A program made the translations under genes and the position numbers. From the NCBI GenBank assembly GCA_020091685.1, contig CM034604.1, positions 1,519,828 to 1,583,827 of the forward strand: a DNA stretch of 64,000 nt, read 5' to 3'. The notes beneath the pieces are model-generated. The model saw only the letters and a list, made by a program, of their open reading frames with translations. It was not told where the DNA came from and did not search any database. Of this stretch, positions 1-13,332 are shown in pieces (within the stretch, counting starts at the first letter, position 1; each line of letters starts with the position of its first letter). The stretch is from Lutjanus erythropterus (taxonomy: Eukaryota > Chordata > Actinopteri > Lutjaniformes > Lutjanidae).

Positions 1-388
1 CGATGCAACCAAGTAATGAAGAAAGTTTTTTATTGTATAGTATTAAGTAGTCCCTCCAGAATTTGGGGAACCGGGGGACTGTTACAGCCTAAAATGTCTG
101 ATTCCAAGGTAGCTTTGTGAAAAATTGTGATGCATGTTGGGATGTTTCTAGGTATTTTCTGCAATGAAAGTGCAGGAGCAGGTAAAAATTGAAAAAAAAA
201 GTTGTTTCTTCCTTGTCTTTTTTTTTTGTATAATTCATTAAAAATCAACTTGTTCCAGGGAGAATAAACCCGCATTCTGTTCTTAGTGTTCTGAATAACC
301 TTACACAGAGCTTTGATAAATGTCAATAACAATGACAACAACAAATTCTGTGTTCTTTTTAACACCTGGGACAAAATACAATACAAAT

Positions 389-659
389 TAGGGCTGCACC
401 ATTTAGTTAAAAAAAAAAAAATCATACTGCGATTATTTGACTGAAATTGTGATCGCAATATGATTAGTGGAAATGATCAGTTTTGCATTATAATTTTTAT
501 GTTCACTGGAAAAAAACTCATGATACTGAACTCATAATGCTGTTTTCTCATATTTTTCTTTTTTCAAAAAATTGCAATTTGGTTCTGGTTCTGTGATTTG
601 GATATTGTGCTTGGCCATATTGCAATTGCACTGCAATCGCAATTAATTGTGCAGTCCTA
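389..659. mobile_element. Non-autonomous hAT-like element (MITE), 271 bp
   Basis: Terminal inverted repeats are TAGGGCTGCACCATTTAG on the left and, read inverted, TAGGACTGCACAATTAATTG on the right. The interior is AT-rich with many GCAATT/AATTGC words and has no coding capacity. The flanking 8-mers (atacaaat, gtacatga) agree at only about half of their positions, so target-site duplication is doubtful. TAGGGCTGCA-type termini are typical of teleost hAT MITEs. Confidence 0.65.
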
Positions 660-775
660 GTACATGATCCAAAAAAACAGTAAATAATAAAAGACTGAGT
701 TGGTTCTTTGAGTTTGTGTGGGGAAGTGCTATGGTTTGAACTTGCAGGGAGCTATGATGATTGGTCAAATCTGTG

Positions 776-868
776 GAAAAGCTACGGTGATCGGACAAAA
801 TTCTCCAGAATCCATGGAGACCGGTTGAATTTGCTGAATCGTTGCAATTGCAACTTCCTGGAGGGACT
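776..868 (-). repeat. Fragment of dispersed inverted-repeat family (terminus CAGTCCCTCCAGGAAG)
   Basis: Read on the minus strand, the segment starts with the same 16 bases (CAGTCCCTCCAGGAAG) as the element at 13333 and stays alignable for about 85 bases through CCATGGATTCTG. It is therefore one end of the same family, in opposite orientation. No second terminus was found nearby. Confidence 0.65.
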
Positions 869-954
869 GATTAAGGGTGTCAGGATTCTCCAAATCCACA
901 ATTCAATCTGACTTTCAATTTTAAGGTCACAATTTGATTTGATTTTCAGTTTTT

Positions 955-982
955 TCCTGAGTCCTGATTCCTGAGTCCTGAT
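955..982 (+). repeat. 14-bp direct tandem duplication
   Basis: The unit TCCTGAGTCCTGAT occurs twice in perfect head-to-tail order. Confidence 0.9.
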
Positions 983-3900
983 TGACTCATTTGATAAACA
1001 GATCATTGGTTTTATGCCTTGACAACTGTTATTTATTCAAATTCTTCTTTCACATTCCAGGTGCCAGCATATTACCAGTCACAGAAATTGGCTTTTTTCT
1101 TACAGACAGTACTGAGGTTTAAATCACTGTCAGTTTTTATCTTGCTATAATGACCACCTCACTGTACATTATCTTTTACTTAAGGACTCATTGTTTACCC
1201 ACTGGTTTACAAGATATAAAAGTTTTAAATACACAATGAAAATGAAACTATGAAAAACTAAATTAATTATTGTTGATTAAAACTTACAATAATCTACTCA
1301 CTGAAATGCAACTGAAACTTCTAATAAACTGAATCAATAATCAGTTGGCAGAAACCACACTGGTTTCACACTAAATATCCAGTGTAGGTTACATCTTAGG
1401 ATTTAGAATTGTCTTGTATCTTCACAACACGTCAGACTGGGAGAGGATGAGGTTTTGCGGGAAAAAGAAAAGCCCACAAGAAAAACAGCACTGCCCTGAA
1501 TCATCCTGCTCCTGAGGACTGATTAATGGCTACTCTCATGCGGCTGGCGAGCAGCGGGTCGATAAATCCACCGCAGGCTGCTCTGTGCAGGGCTCTGCCT
1601 GCCACTGCTTACAGACAAACACTGCAGCTCTGTCTGCAGGGGAACATGCAAGCCAAACCTTATCCCTCCACAATGCACAGTGACGACCACTGGCACAGCG
1701 AGACGGCAGTGCAGCAGCAGCAGCAGCCATTTAGTGTTATTTACAGTACAGACTAATACTGCTGACTGGGCTGTGTCTTTAATGAACCGCAGGCTGCAGC
1801 TTCAGGGACGACAGGTTTCAGAGCGGAAGCATATTTACACACACACACACACACAGTCTGCTGTTACATTTATTTTGTTAGTTTCTCTCATTCTTGAGAA
1901 TTGGGACAAAACGGTAACTTGAAGTAACTGTTACTCTTCAATTATGCTGGAAAATATATTTTAAAAGATCAAACTCTTGGGTATTAAACCTTGTAACAGG
2001 CCAGCCTCCTATTGATAACATTTTTTATTAAATGTAGACTTACAGAGCTGACAAAACCTTTTTTTTCATTTCACAGCAGAGTCATAGTGAGCAGCCATTT
2101 TACTTTTTAAAGTGTCTCCGGGTTCTCTTAATGTTAATCAAAATACACATTTTTAAACTATAATTCTTATTTAGCTTTGATTTAGAAGGACTACAGAGTT
2201 GACATGTTATCTGATAGAAATATTATTGAATGAATTTGTCTAAAGATATAAAGTTTACCAGTGCTTGAGCAGTATTCCTGCCCTTTTTAAACCAGGAAGT
2301 GAGACAGGGGTCCTTAGAGTATAGCTAAACCTTTTATGCCCGATTAAATCTGTTGACAGAAATGTGAGACACAACTTCAAAGGGCAAACATAAAAAATTT
2401 ATAAAATTTAAACAAAGATGATTATAATAGCACATTTTTACACCCATGATATAAGCATATTGTTAATTTTGGATTTTGAAGGCTTTTAACACATTTTAAA
2501 TTGTTTGAGGTTGTGAATTCTTGTCTGGAAGAATTCTTGTCTCTTCCAACACAGAGCAAGTTTAGAAATTAAAACAGTGAAAATAAACCAAAATATTTCA
2601 TTAATTACATATATTTCATATATATAAATCCTCAAATAGAACATTTTCACCAAAAAATTGGATTAGAGTGTTGGTATTAATCATTTTTTACCTTTTTTTT
2701 TGGTTTATTCCATTTCTCAAGAATGGGTGATATATGAGCATTTATCAAACAATGACAGCGAGACATCAGCGCTCATCTGATCCCTGGCAACTACGTGTTG
2801 AGCTGTTCAACCTACACCCTCTACAAATACAACTGAAATATGTTCCTGTTTGCACAGTGATCAGCACACTGGGGAAGAATGGCTGATGTGGGCCAGAAAA
2901 CACAGGCTGGGCTGCCTGATGGAGACTGAGGCAGAAAAGATGAAGCCTCGCTTCAAAGCAGGACTGTAATTTTGTAAAGGTGAAAGGACCGCTCGACCAA
3001 TTTATTACTGTGTAATTTTCTCACAGTGAATCATTATTACTGAGGGAGTGATTGCACACTTATCTTCACAAGGCGATCAGAAAAAAACAAAATAACCTCC
3101 TTCAGTTATTTGAGCCAGTGTTCAGTCTGTATCTGCCCACATGTGCTGCCATGGCAGAAAGGGAAAAAAAGAGGGAGTATTTATGAGGTCAGAGCATTTA
3201 GCTGAACAAAAGCCATTGTGACGGACAGGGAAAACAAGACTCATTTCATGGGAATAATGAAATTCATGAACAATGTTTCAGTTGACGAAGGTCAAACTTA
3301 ATGGACTGAACAGATGTGAAACAGGAGCAGGTGAATGAATGGACTATACTTCCACAATAATTAAACCACTGGGGAGTTTCTCCTGCCCTTGATGAAAAGT
3401 GGAGACGCCGGAATTAATTCATATTTTTGTCTTTCCACAGAATCATATGGTGGTGAAACAATGGAAGCCAGTGAGTCAAGGGTAAATTCCAGAATTTATT
3501 TTATAGTTTGGCAACATTGCTAATGATAATAATAATACTTTCCTCACTAAGGGTCACTGCTGACGTCTAGGAACACATCAACATTGTTAAAAAGACGTAC
3601 AAGAAGTCTGACAGATTTAAAACAAGAGCTGTCGCCTTCTGTTGCATTATACATCCCTGACTGTCCATATTACATATAATATGTGGTGAAGACTTAGAGG
3701 ACATTAAATAAAAGGAAGGCTGGAAGTTCACAGTGACTTTGACCTTTGATCACCAAAATCTTATCAGTTCACCCTGAGTCCAATTTGAAGAAATTTCCTG
3801 AGGCGTTCCTGAGACGTCACATGCACAATAATGGGACTGACATATGTACAGACAGACAGACAACCTGAAAACACACCCCAGGTTAACCAGACTTAGTGGG

Positions 3901-4612
3901 AAGAGAAAATAAATGGTAAAATTATTATCCAAAATATTTGGTGTAAACATTCATCACAGATTCTCAAGAAACGATTAAAACAAGGTTGCATGTGCTAGCC
4001 TGTGGTTAGGTGACTGAACAAACATATCCTCAGCAATTGCTTGTTTTTGGGGCAATTTTTGTTAATTTATTTTACTAATTTTACGGTCTGTGTGACAGCC
4101 GCTGCTCTGCCACAGGACAGACCCACTGAGCCAGAGGATGAGTCTTTTTTTTTGACCAAACCAGCACTGGTGATTGTTATAACAAGGGACAAGACAAACC
4201 AATACAGATTTGGTGAGTTTTGTTTAGTTATTGTCTTTGAGTTTGAATAAAGTGTATTTTATGGAGTTAATAAGGCACTTAGACGCGTCTTAGTTTGGTA
4301 AAAGAGAGAAACATGAATTCAGAAGGTGTTAAGGTGTGTTTTTCTGTTTAATAAGAAAAATAAGTGTGAGAATATATGGAACATGGCAAACTGGCAACTC
4401 ACAAACATGTCCCAGCTGGAAGTGGGGGTGTGGGGGTCCTGCTAAGTCCTGGCTGCTACTGTGTTTTTTTATACTACACTGAAGTTTTATTTTTAAAATG
4501 GTGAAATGGGTCAATTTCAGCTGGAATTCATTATTAAAAATAATGCTGAACATCTTTTTACTTTTTGAAAGACCCCATTCTAACAAAGTGGCATTACCTA
4601 TGATCTAAAATC

Positions 4613-4972
4613 TAGGATAGAAACAACTATGGCAGAGCAGAAACGATTCATCAATTATTAATCAATATTAAATGAATCACCAACTATTTTGATAATTGTT
4701 TTAAACTTTTTTAAGAAAAAATGTCAAATTCTGATTTCAGTTTGTTAAATCGACTATTTTTTGTTTGTTTGTTTTACTCCTCTCTGACAGTAAACTGAAT
4801 ATCTTTGAGTTTTGCACATGTGAAGACATCTGAGGATGTTAACTTGGGCTTTTAAAAACTTGATCAACATTTGTCATGATTTCCTGACATTTTACAGAGA
4901 CACATCGATTAATAAATCCAAAATAATGGACAGATATATCGATGATGAAAATAATTGGTAGTTGCAGCCCTA
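4613..4972. mobile_element. Teleost MITE of the 'GTTGCAGCCCTA' family, copy 1
   Basis: The right terminus TAGTTGCAGCCCTA read inverted is TAGGGCTGCAACTA; the left starts TAGGATAGAAACAACTA. Internal words shared with other copies are 'actcctctctgacagtaaactga', of which only part is given here, and 'ttttgcacatgtgaagacat'-type text. Related copies in this window lie near 10160, 14864, 22290, 29657 and 54050. There is no coding capacity. Confidence 0.65.
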
Positions 4973-6654
4973 CTCTTCTCACACACAGTCTTATGAAACA
5001 CTACAAAACAAACTAAACTCTAAGGCTGACAATCTGGAGCTCACTCTCCAGATCAAAATCACTTCCTGTTTTTTACCCTACCTGGACTACGTTCATCCCT
5101 AAGCCCCACCCTGATGAACTAAACCCGCACAGATCAGTTCACCTCCCACAACCGGCTAGCAGAGGATTTACCCAAGTTGCCTGAGCATTACTGACCGCTT
5201 CTGTCACAGGGGTTTAACGCCTGTGAAACTTCAGTGGGCTGTGTTATGCAACCTGCTGCCCGTGTTGAGCTGCAATTGCCTGGATCGTCCAGGAAAGAAG
5301 CAGGGTGGTATTAACAAGAAAAAAAAAACATTCAAGGCCCTGACATCCTCATGAGGAGCCCTTGTGAATTTGACATCTGTTAAAGAGGACAGACAGAAAA
5401 TTAAATATCAGCTGGATGAGATGTAAAGCTGATTTTCTCATTGTCCTCCAGCTCAACCTGCTTGTTCACTCCTACTTCAGATATTGATTCCCTGTGTTTC
5501 TGAAACCAGAAGTTATATCTGGTTTTGATTCTCATCTGAGTTGATTTTTTACTTTTAGCTTAAGACCCAAAATAGAAACAGAAATTACATCCGCTCGCCC
5601 CAGAAGCAGTGGAGGCATTTGAATGTGTGGTAACAACAAAGAAACAAATTTGGGATCTTTATTCAAACGGCTGCTTAGAAAAATGAAACTGGACAAAAAT
5701 GAAGCCTGTATAGCTCCAAACAGCTGTCGTCATGTCATCACTTACTAGTTTTTCCATTTTATCTGACACTCACTCTCACATTTGAGTGCTTGACACGATA
5801 ATAAACTTTTTTATATCTGATTAAATCACTCAGAACAACAGACCTTGTCTATAAAGGTGACCTGCATTGATTTGTTTTACTACTCAACCATTATATTTCT
5901 CTAATCCTGCAGGGGCACATCAACAGGGACATGGAAAAACCATAAAAGACCCAGGCCATTTTATTCTGTGAAACCAAAAACACATTGCAGCCAAACCGCC
6001 CTCTCTCCACCCTTCCCGCCTCAGCTCGGCTGCATGTGGCATGCCAGTTGCTGAACTGCACAGTTTGCTAAACGATGCGAGCTGGTGGTTTGGGGAGGCA
6101 CAAAGACTCCTTTGTTCTGCTGGGCAAGTCGAGAAGATTTTTTTAAGCAAAACCGATTTCTGGTAGTTGTAATGTTCAAGAGACGAGCAAGAGGAGGCTC
6201 ACTCTGCTGGGACATAATGGTGGGAAGGACATGCTCCTACCTGCAGTTCTCTGCTGCAGGAATCCAGCTGCATGGAGTTGTAGGTCCCACATGTAGTTTT
6301 CACATTCCTGACGTGTCCTGAAACCTTAATTGATGAGCAGAGTCCTCTCTACACTAAACAAGGTCAGCATTCTGTCATGTTAGAAATACAACAAGAAAAA
6401 GACAGAACGTCTGAAGCAGACTTGGACATAAATAAAACCTGCTTTTAACATGCAGCTCAGTCATTTCTGAGGATGGGTTACAAAACCTGGTATTAAACAG
6501 GCTAAATCATTAAAGACTAGTTAAAGTATTGATAAGCTCCAGCCTTGTCGGCCCTTTTATTTGTACTTTTTTAGGTTTGGTTATTACCAACGTCAAATGA
6601 GAAGCAAGCCAGTGAGAGAATACATTTTTCATTCCAGACTATAGATCCTTTTAC

Positions 6655-7030
6655 AGCCAACGTCATCAAAAAGCTGCGCGCACATTTTGCCAACAGAAGT
6701 AGCGTTCTACCCCAGTCATCCAGATGACTTATCAAGCTGCAAAGGTTGAATTAAACATTTTACCAGCACCAAAATCACCAACAAGGCTGTTTGTTGAGTG
6801 CATGATACTTCAGAATCGATATTCCAGTGGTCAATATAAGTGGTTCAAAATTCCGACAGGATCACGACCGTTTCAGAGCAACCAGTGTCGTCTACGGATG
6901 CAAGCTATTAAATGTGTTGACTGGACTGAGGACGTGATCAAAACTGCTCGTGTTTGCAGCAGCCCATAGACAAGCTGTTGTGGTCTGCCGTACTTCCGTT
7001 GCCAAGATGTGCACAGCTTTCTCATTGTTT
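6655..7030. repeat. Inverted-repeat element, about 375 bp
   Basis: A left arm near 6657-6705 (containing AAAAAGCTGCGCGCACATTT and GCCAACAGAAGTA) pairs with a right arm near 6990-7030 (TACTTCCGTTGCCAAGATGT, GCACAGCTTT). The arms are imperfect but clearly complementary over about 40 bases, as in a MITE or foldback element. Superfamily not determined. Confidence 0.5.
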
Positions 7031-7528
7031 ACCAACTGTAAAAGGGTCTATATTAGACCAGTTTACACAACATGTAAAGTTCAACATAAAATTTTCCCAC
7101 TATATACTAATACTATTACATTTCTATTCTGACTGCTGTTTTATGTGCCAAAGTGCTAATGCTGCTTTTTGTTAATGTTTGTTAAGTATCTGTTCAGAAT
7201 GTTGTGGTCTTGTGAGGAAATTCACATGTTACAGCAGCTCAAATAGTTAAAATAGAAAAAGGGGGTGAGTGACAATAGAATACTTATAAAATAATAATAA
7301 AATAAAATAAATATATATCAAAGAATTACAAAATATAAAATACAAAGTACTAAATTTGACAAAACTATACACTCAAGACTATATACACCTTTTACCTATA
7401 CAGATATATAGAGATGTTTGGATGCATGGACAGATATGTGGGTATATATATGTATGTGGGTAAATCCAGTACAACTGAAGTGAACAGTGACCAGTTTTAA
7501 AATATAAAAAAAACACAAAAAAAACATA

Positions 7529-7703
7529 CAAAATGTCTCCATACTGCTCGTGTAGTGTAAACCCACTTAAGGCGTGTGTACGAGGATCAGGTCTGAGAGG
7601 CTAAAGTTGACATTTGTAAAACATGGTGTAAATGGGTCAAATTTTAATGTTGCAGCTTACAGACACTTGGATTACACCACACGAGCAGTATGGAGACATT
7701 TTG
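7529..7703. repeat. Hairpin element with near-perfect 31-bp arms
   Basis: The left arm AAAATGTCTCCATACTGCTC (7529 onwards) is the inverted complement of the right arm GAGCAGTATGGAGACATTTT (ending 7703). The arms continue to about 31 bases with one or two mismatches and flank a loop of about 113 bases. This is likely a short foldback or MITE. Confidence 0.75.
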
Positions 7704-9574
7704 TGGCCATATTATGCCATATAGTAATGTACAATGTATAAATATTAACAGGTAACTGAAACAGAATAGAGAAATAATAGATTGAGAATAGTGAAAATAA
7801 ATCGTATGCTGATGTGAATGAGTAATGTAACAGACACATAAGAGTGCTACATGAAGTCAAACTGGTGTTAAAGAGTTTATGTTAGTAAGTAGTACAAGTA
7901 CTATGTAGTCGTGCTGGTTTATAGTTTTTACTATTAATAAGGAGGCTGCTACTTTTTTTGAGTTCTTCTCCTTTGTATTGAACGTTACTAAAAGGGTTGA
8001 CAGCTTTGAATTCTGCTTTGTGTCTCTTTTTAATTAGCTGGAACATCTTATAATGACAGACGCTGGATCTGTCTGTTCCTGTTAAGTCAAATCAATTTAA
8101 ACTCGTACACCCAACCAGCAACACCGGAAATCAACCCAACCCTTCTCATTATTACTACTTACTTTGCATCAGCTCATGTCTGCATGGCTTTACACACCCT
8201 TGTCCTTGAATTGAATTACACACAATAAAGACAACAGCCGATGGGGAAAAAGACAGAAACCCACACACATAAAACATTTTCAGAAGACAACATGGTCTTT
8301 TCAAGCCGGTGTTCCACTAAACTCTGCCTTTCTACAAAGCTGAAACATGACACCGGGCTTTTCTGTGTTATCAGTAGATAATGATTATTTGTTAGAATTC
8401 ACTGTTTCAAGAAAAGCAAAAGGAAAAATGCCCCAGCAATGCTTCTGTCTGCTCGCCCCAGGAGACACAGTCATGGTCTGATTCGATTATTCTGGAAAAG
8501 AATCCTGCTAAAGCCATGAAGAAATACATCTAATTTTCAGTTTCCCTGCAGAGCGGATATCAAAAACAGGCCTACTTTGCCATCATCAGGGGCTTTAGAA
8601 AGGAACGATTGTTCTCTCAAATCTCAAGAGGCAAAGCAGATCAACTTTAACCACTGAGCTCCTCTGCTTGTGCAAGTAAAGAAAAACTGAGGGAGAGTTC
8701 TGTAATGCAACCAGGACAACGTTTACATCCTGGACACTCTTGAATGAAAGTGACAGTTGCACCCATGACAACGGCCAGTCAATATTACTTGCCAGTGGTC
8801 TGACGGACTCATTAACTGTCAGGTAAAGATTTAGTGTGAGATGAGGCAACAACAATCTCTCTCTGAGGCCATGACTCATTCCCCTCCACCCTGTTTGATA
8901 GAGATGCTGCTATCAGGACCACAGGGAGAGATTGGTGAGCAGGCAGGCAATCTGACACCCACTGAGATGCAGATATTGACAAACTGTCAGAGAGAGAAAC
9001 AGTCCTTGGAAATAAGGTGTCCCAAGAACTAAACACAGGAGGTAAATCAGGAGCTAAATAGCTGCACTCAACTGCAAACACAGGGCAAAACTTTATCGAC
9101 CATATTTTAACACTACATCATGTAAGAACATTTTTGTACTGGTTTCCTAACTCTTACTTTTTTCTGTGAGTCTTGCTCATATGAGTCCTCAAAGTCAGAT
9201 TCTCTCGTAACTGCTCAAACCTGTGGTAAATGGCTTGTTTCAACTTGATGAATACCACCTGTTCATGGGTTAGCGTGAATTCATGAGACTGAATCATTAA
9301 CATCGTCAATGGGCCTAAATTGCTATATAAAACTATTCATTCTGCTCCATTTATGGGGAAGTTTCATCCACAAAAAACTCAGTGGAGTTTATAAAAGAAC
9401 AGTTTTATACCCCAGAACTTCAAGTGCTGTTGTTGGGAAACAACAGATGAAAACATGGCACATCTGGCACTGTCAGGAGTGATGTCAGGTCACCCAAAAG
9501 CATGAGAAAACATTAACCCAGTTGTCAAATCTCAGAGCTGTGCCTTGACAGAAATGAAGAGGGAACGGTTTGAC

Positions 9575-9610
9575 GTGAAGTGAGACGTTAAAGTGAAGTG
9601 AGACGTTAAA
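9575..9610 (+). repeat. 18-bp direct tandem duplication
   Basis: The unit GTGAAGTGAGACGTTAAA is present twice, perfectly, followed by a partial third (GTAAAA). Confidence 0.9.
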
Positions 9611-10009
9611 GTAAAATCTATGACTTAGATGCGAGGCATTCAAAGGGGATGTGACAGTCACAGAGATGAATGACAGCATATGTTCTGTTACAGGTGATGT
9701 TACACTGTCAGGTACAACAGAGAACATTAACTGAACAGCAACCTGTGAGACCCTGAAGTGACATGCAATGAGAGTATTCTGAGCAGCTACTGAACTGTAC
9801 AGACTAATTTGGGTTGAAGGAAGAGACAAACAAACTGTCATCACTCTCAAAACATGGAGCATTTTATACAGTCACAGTGGGCTGGCATCATCAGACTCAT
9901 TCATCTGGAATCTCTCAGGAAAGAAAAAAAATGGTGGCCTGGTTGCAAATATGCTTCTGACAACATTTGAGGTGATAAAAAGGCAATGCAGTAATTTGAT
10001 CAGCAGGGT

Positions 10010-10822
10010 TAAATGTTAATGGTTTTTTATTCACTTGCCTGGTTGGGAAAGTGGGTCAGAAATCTACTTGCCTGAATGCAATTTTTACTTGCCCCTGTAC
10101 AAATTGTTTTATTAGCAGTTAATAAATAACAACAAATACTAAACTTAATTGTCATGTTTAATCTAAGGCTGCAACATCTATAAAAGGTCAGAAAATAGTG
10201 CATACCAGTTTTTGAAAGTCCAGTTTAAATGTCTTGTCTCGTCAGTCTGAAACCCAAAGATAATACATTTAATATGATAATAAACTAAGAAAAGCAGAAA
10301 AATTGCTTCAACGGTCATTAAGTTAAGATTTAAAATGTGTGTGTTGTTTGACTGATGAGAATAAAAAGTAGAGCCTGTTAATTCTGCCAAAATGCACTTA
10401 TTTTGTCTTGTTGTCCTGATGAGAGGAAATACAAATAGTAAGATGTCCTGTTAACTCAGCCTAAATACATTTTCTTCATATATTAAGTATTTAAATATGT
10501 ATGATTTTAATAACATCCATCAAGATAACACAAGGCGATGCAGAAATGGCAGTAAAAATGGTCAGGAACATTCATTTATGCACAAATTAAGTCTTCCCAA
10601 GATTTATTGATAGGGCTTATTGTAAATTGGGTTGCGGTGGTTTGTCATTTTTAAAAAGTGGGTCCCCAGGAAAAAAAGTTTGGGAAACACTGATTTAAAT
10701 GGTTAACTAAATCAATTATACTAGTTTAATTACTTGAGTGCGTGAGTTGCCAGATTTACGTGCCTGACATGGCATTATACTTGTCCAGGGACAGCAGGCA
10801 ATCGCTATTGTTGAGCCCTGAT
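10010..10822 (+). repeat. Composite dispersed repeat (about 0.8 kb), homologous to 53507-54384
   Basis: Stretches align in order with 53.5-54.4 kb: the 'caatgttaatg' start, 'gtcagaaatct', 'ttgttttattag', 'ataacaaca', 'gctgcaacatctataaaagg', 'aacatggcatt', and the end 'attgttgagccctgat'. It includes a MITE segment of the GTTGCAGCCCTA family near 10160-10390. This copy lacks the 378-base hAT element that interrupts the copy at 53.6 kb, so it serves as an empty site. No coding capacity was recognised. Confidence 0.65.
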
Positions 10823-12052
10823 CAGCACTGCTTCTTGTACCAAACTGGTTAATATTAAATGTGATTGGCCTGAAGAAATCCAGGTTGCGTGACAATGTTT
10901 CTTAGTGGTAGGGTGGCAGGATGTAGCTGTCAGAGCAAATCAAACATGAGCTCACAGATTCGTCTGGTTCCCAAGCTAATCTGACCGACGGGGTTAAACA
11001 AAAGTGGACGGTGAGACACAAGTAATTCCACCAATGCTCCATTTTGGGTTCTCCATGTCTGCATTCTCTCAAAGGTCAGCACTGTCAAGACAATTTGCTA
11101 TTGGTTGTTGTGTCAAAGCCTAGGGCTGCAAAAGGAAAATAGCTGATAGCTAAATCTGGCATAAATCATCTCTTCTTATTTGAAATAAATGTTTGTGTGC
11201 ATGGTCCTTGTTCAATAAAGTCTGATAATGGTAATAAAATTCATTAAAGTTGAACTCTGATTTACTTCAGGCGAATCCACTAATCACAGCAATTCCTTTA
11301 CAGTTAATTGATTTTGCCACAAATTTGCAGCTTTAACTGCCAGCATGACCATGGCCTCAGACAAAAAACACAGCCCCTCTTTCATTTAAATCAGGCCACT
11401 TTGACACTGTTGATGCAGTGGGGTCGTGGCAACAACGATGGCTGCATTGTTTAATTGTGATTGTGACAAAAAAGATGACATTTTGCTGGTGTGACAACGT
11501 TCAACTGTTGAAAAATGCTTCCTCATAATATTACAAACTACTGTGCAGTGTTTTTTCTGATAAACCTTCAGACTCAAGGACCTATTGCTCAAACAGGACT
11601 TAATAGATTAGAATCAAAAATATTTCCGGAATGCAGTCTGGAAGTCTGGAAGCTTGTGTCTGACTTGTCATAATCCAAACAAACACAGTGACACATGTCA
11701 AACCCATGTCAACAGTGTATCTGAAAGGGCCAACAAGAGTGACGGGCACACCTCTGGTAATCAGGAATCTCCATCAGGCATACTACATGACACTGCAGGG
11801 GTGCTAATATCAAACATTTTTAAATCCTATACAAAGTGGCTTCAACCCAGTAATCTGTCACATACGTGGAAGAGAAGTGACACACCTGAAATGTCTGTTT
11901 CAATGTGAAAGTGTCCAGTGTTCATAAGCTGTAAACTTAAAAACTTGTCTGATGGCTTCTGTGGTTGCATTACAACTTATGTTATACCTACCCCCTGTCC
12001 TCAAGAGGATCTTGCCTTTTGCCAGGCTGTTATAGCAAATAAGAATTTGTTC

Positions 12053-12294
12053 TTAAAGGGATAGTTCTCTTTACTCACCCTCATGCTAATTGAAGGTCGG
12101 GTTTAGTTTTTTAGTCCACAAAACACTGCTGGAGTTTCACAGGACAACAGTGTTGCAGAATCTCCCAAACAATGGAAGTGAAGTTTTCCTGTGAAACTCC
12201 AGCAGTGATTTGTGGACTAAAAAACTAAACCTGAGCTTCAATCAGCAGGAGGGTAAGGAGAGAGTGACTGAATTTTCATTTTGGGTCCCTTTAA
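12053..12294. mobile_element. Palindromic MITE bounded by TTAA (242 bp)
   Basis: It starts TTAAAGGGATAGTTC and ends GGGTCCCTTTAA. The interior is a long hairpin: TTTTTTAGTCCACAAAACAC and CTGCTGGAGTTTCACAGGA on the left pair with TCCTGTGAAACTCCAGCAG and GTGGACTAAAAAACTAAA on the right. TTAAAGGGATAGTTC ends are widespread in fish genomes. TTAA duplication suggests a piggyBac-type target, but the superfamily is not proven. Confidence 0.75.
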
Positions 12295-13332
12295 TGACTT
12301 GACTGGTTAAATAACAGTAAAAAAAATATTGTAAAGCCAGTAATATCACCAGTTCAACATAAAATAACTCAAAAACAAGAACTAGTTGAAAATAAAGGCC
12401 TCATGTTTCCTGTGTTGCATCATTTAGCCAGGAAGAAAAGATCTGTGGCCGCTGTTTTTTGATTCTAAAAATAAGTGAGCAGCAGCATACAGGTTCCTCT
12501 AAAGGTAGGGAAATGAGCCCTGGAATAATTCACCATGCATGCTAACTGTATGCAAACACAGCAAGAGCACACAAAGAGGGGCAGTCTGAAGGGTGACTCA
12601 CTGTTTCACACATCAAACCTCTCCACGGCTGAGCGGCAAAACCAACCAAGTGGCTGCTGAAAATGGCGGGAAGTAAAGTTGCATAAAACAAAACTTGCAG
12701 GCATGCAGATGCCTGACAGAAATCTGTTTGTTTTAGAGGGAGTTGTCAGTCTGGCGAAGAAGAGTATTAGCATTGTGTAACAAATATTTCATTCAGAAAA
12801 TTGTGTGCTTGCTTACATGACATCAAAGCTCCTGTCTTCTCCAGCCAGAGGCAGGAAGGAAGAGATTCAAATACAAACAAAACCACAGTGTCTGAATTCC
12901 TCTAAAATAACGTGTCCATCCACCTGATTCTTTTCAATTTGAGCTTAAAAACACCTGAGTGCTCAGGTACATTTAACAATTGACACACTCTAAACACTTG
13001 TCTAGCTGCAATGTGGTTTGTTTTATGATGTCATCTTTTATTACTTTACTTTCTGCATTCTCTTTTCTGTGAATTGAGGCCTATGATACTGAACTATAAA
13101 TACATTAAAGTACTTTAAAAGCAGGTTTCTGCCCCCCCAACAATACCTCTACTTTATATATTTGCTTTAACTATATTTACACTAAAATCATCCACAATCA
13201 CATGACTGACCTTCTTTTTATACTAATATGATACTGTTGATAAGCAAGGAGCAAGAAGGGCCAAAAGTTGTCAGCATGAAGTGAAGCTAAAGGCTGTTTA
13301 AGAGTAATCACGTGTCACTGTAGAATGGAAAT

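Noticed and set aside
30..458. 142-codon minus-strand open frame at the left edge
   Set aside because: Composed of AT-rich intron and part of a MITE; no domain, no recognisable similarity, low-complexity Phe/Leu text.
9485..9862. 125-codon minus-strand frame
   Set aside because: Built partly on an 18-base tandem repeat; no recognisable family, no splice signals or codon pattern in support.
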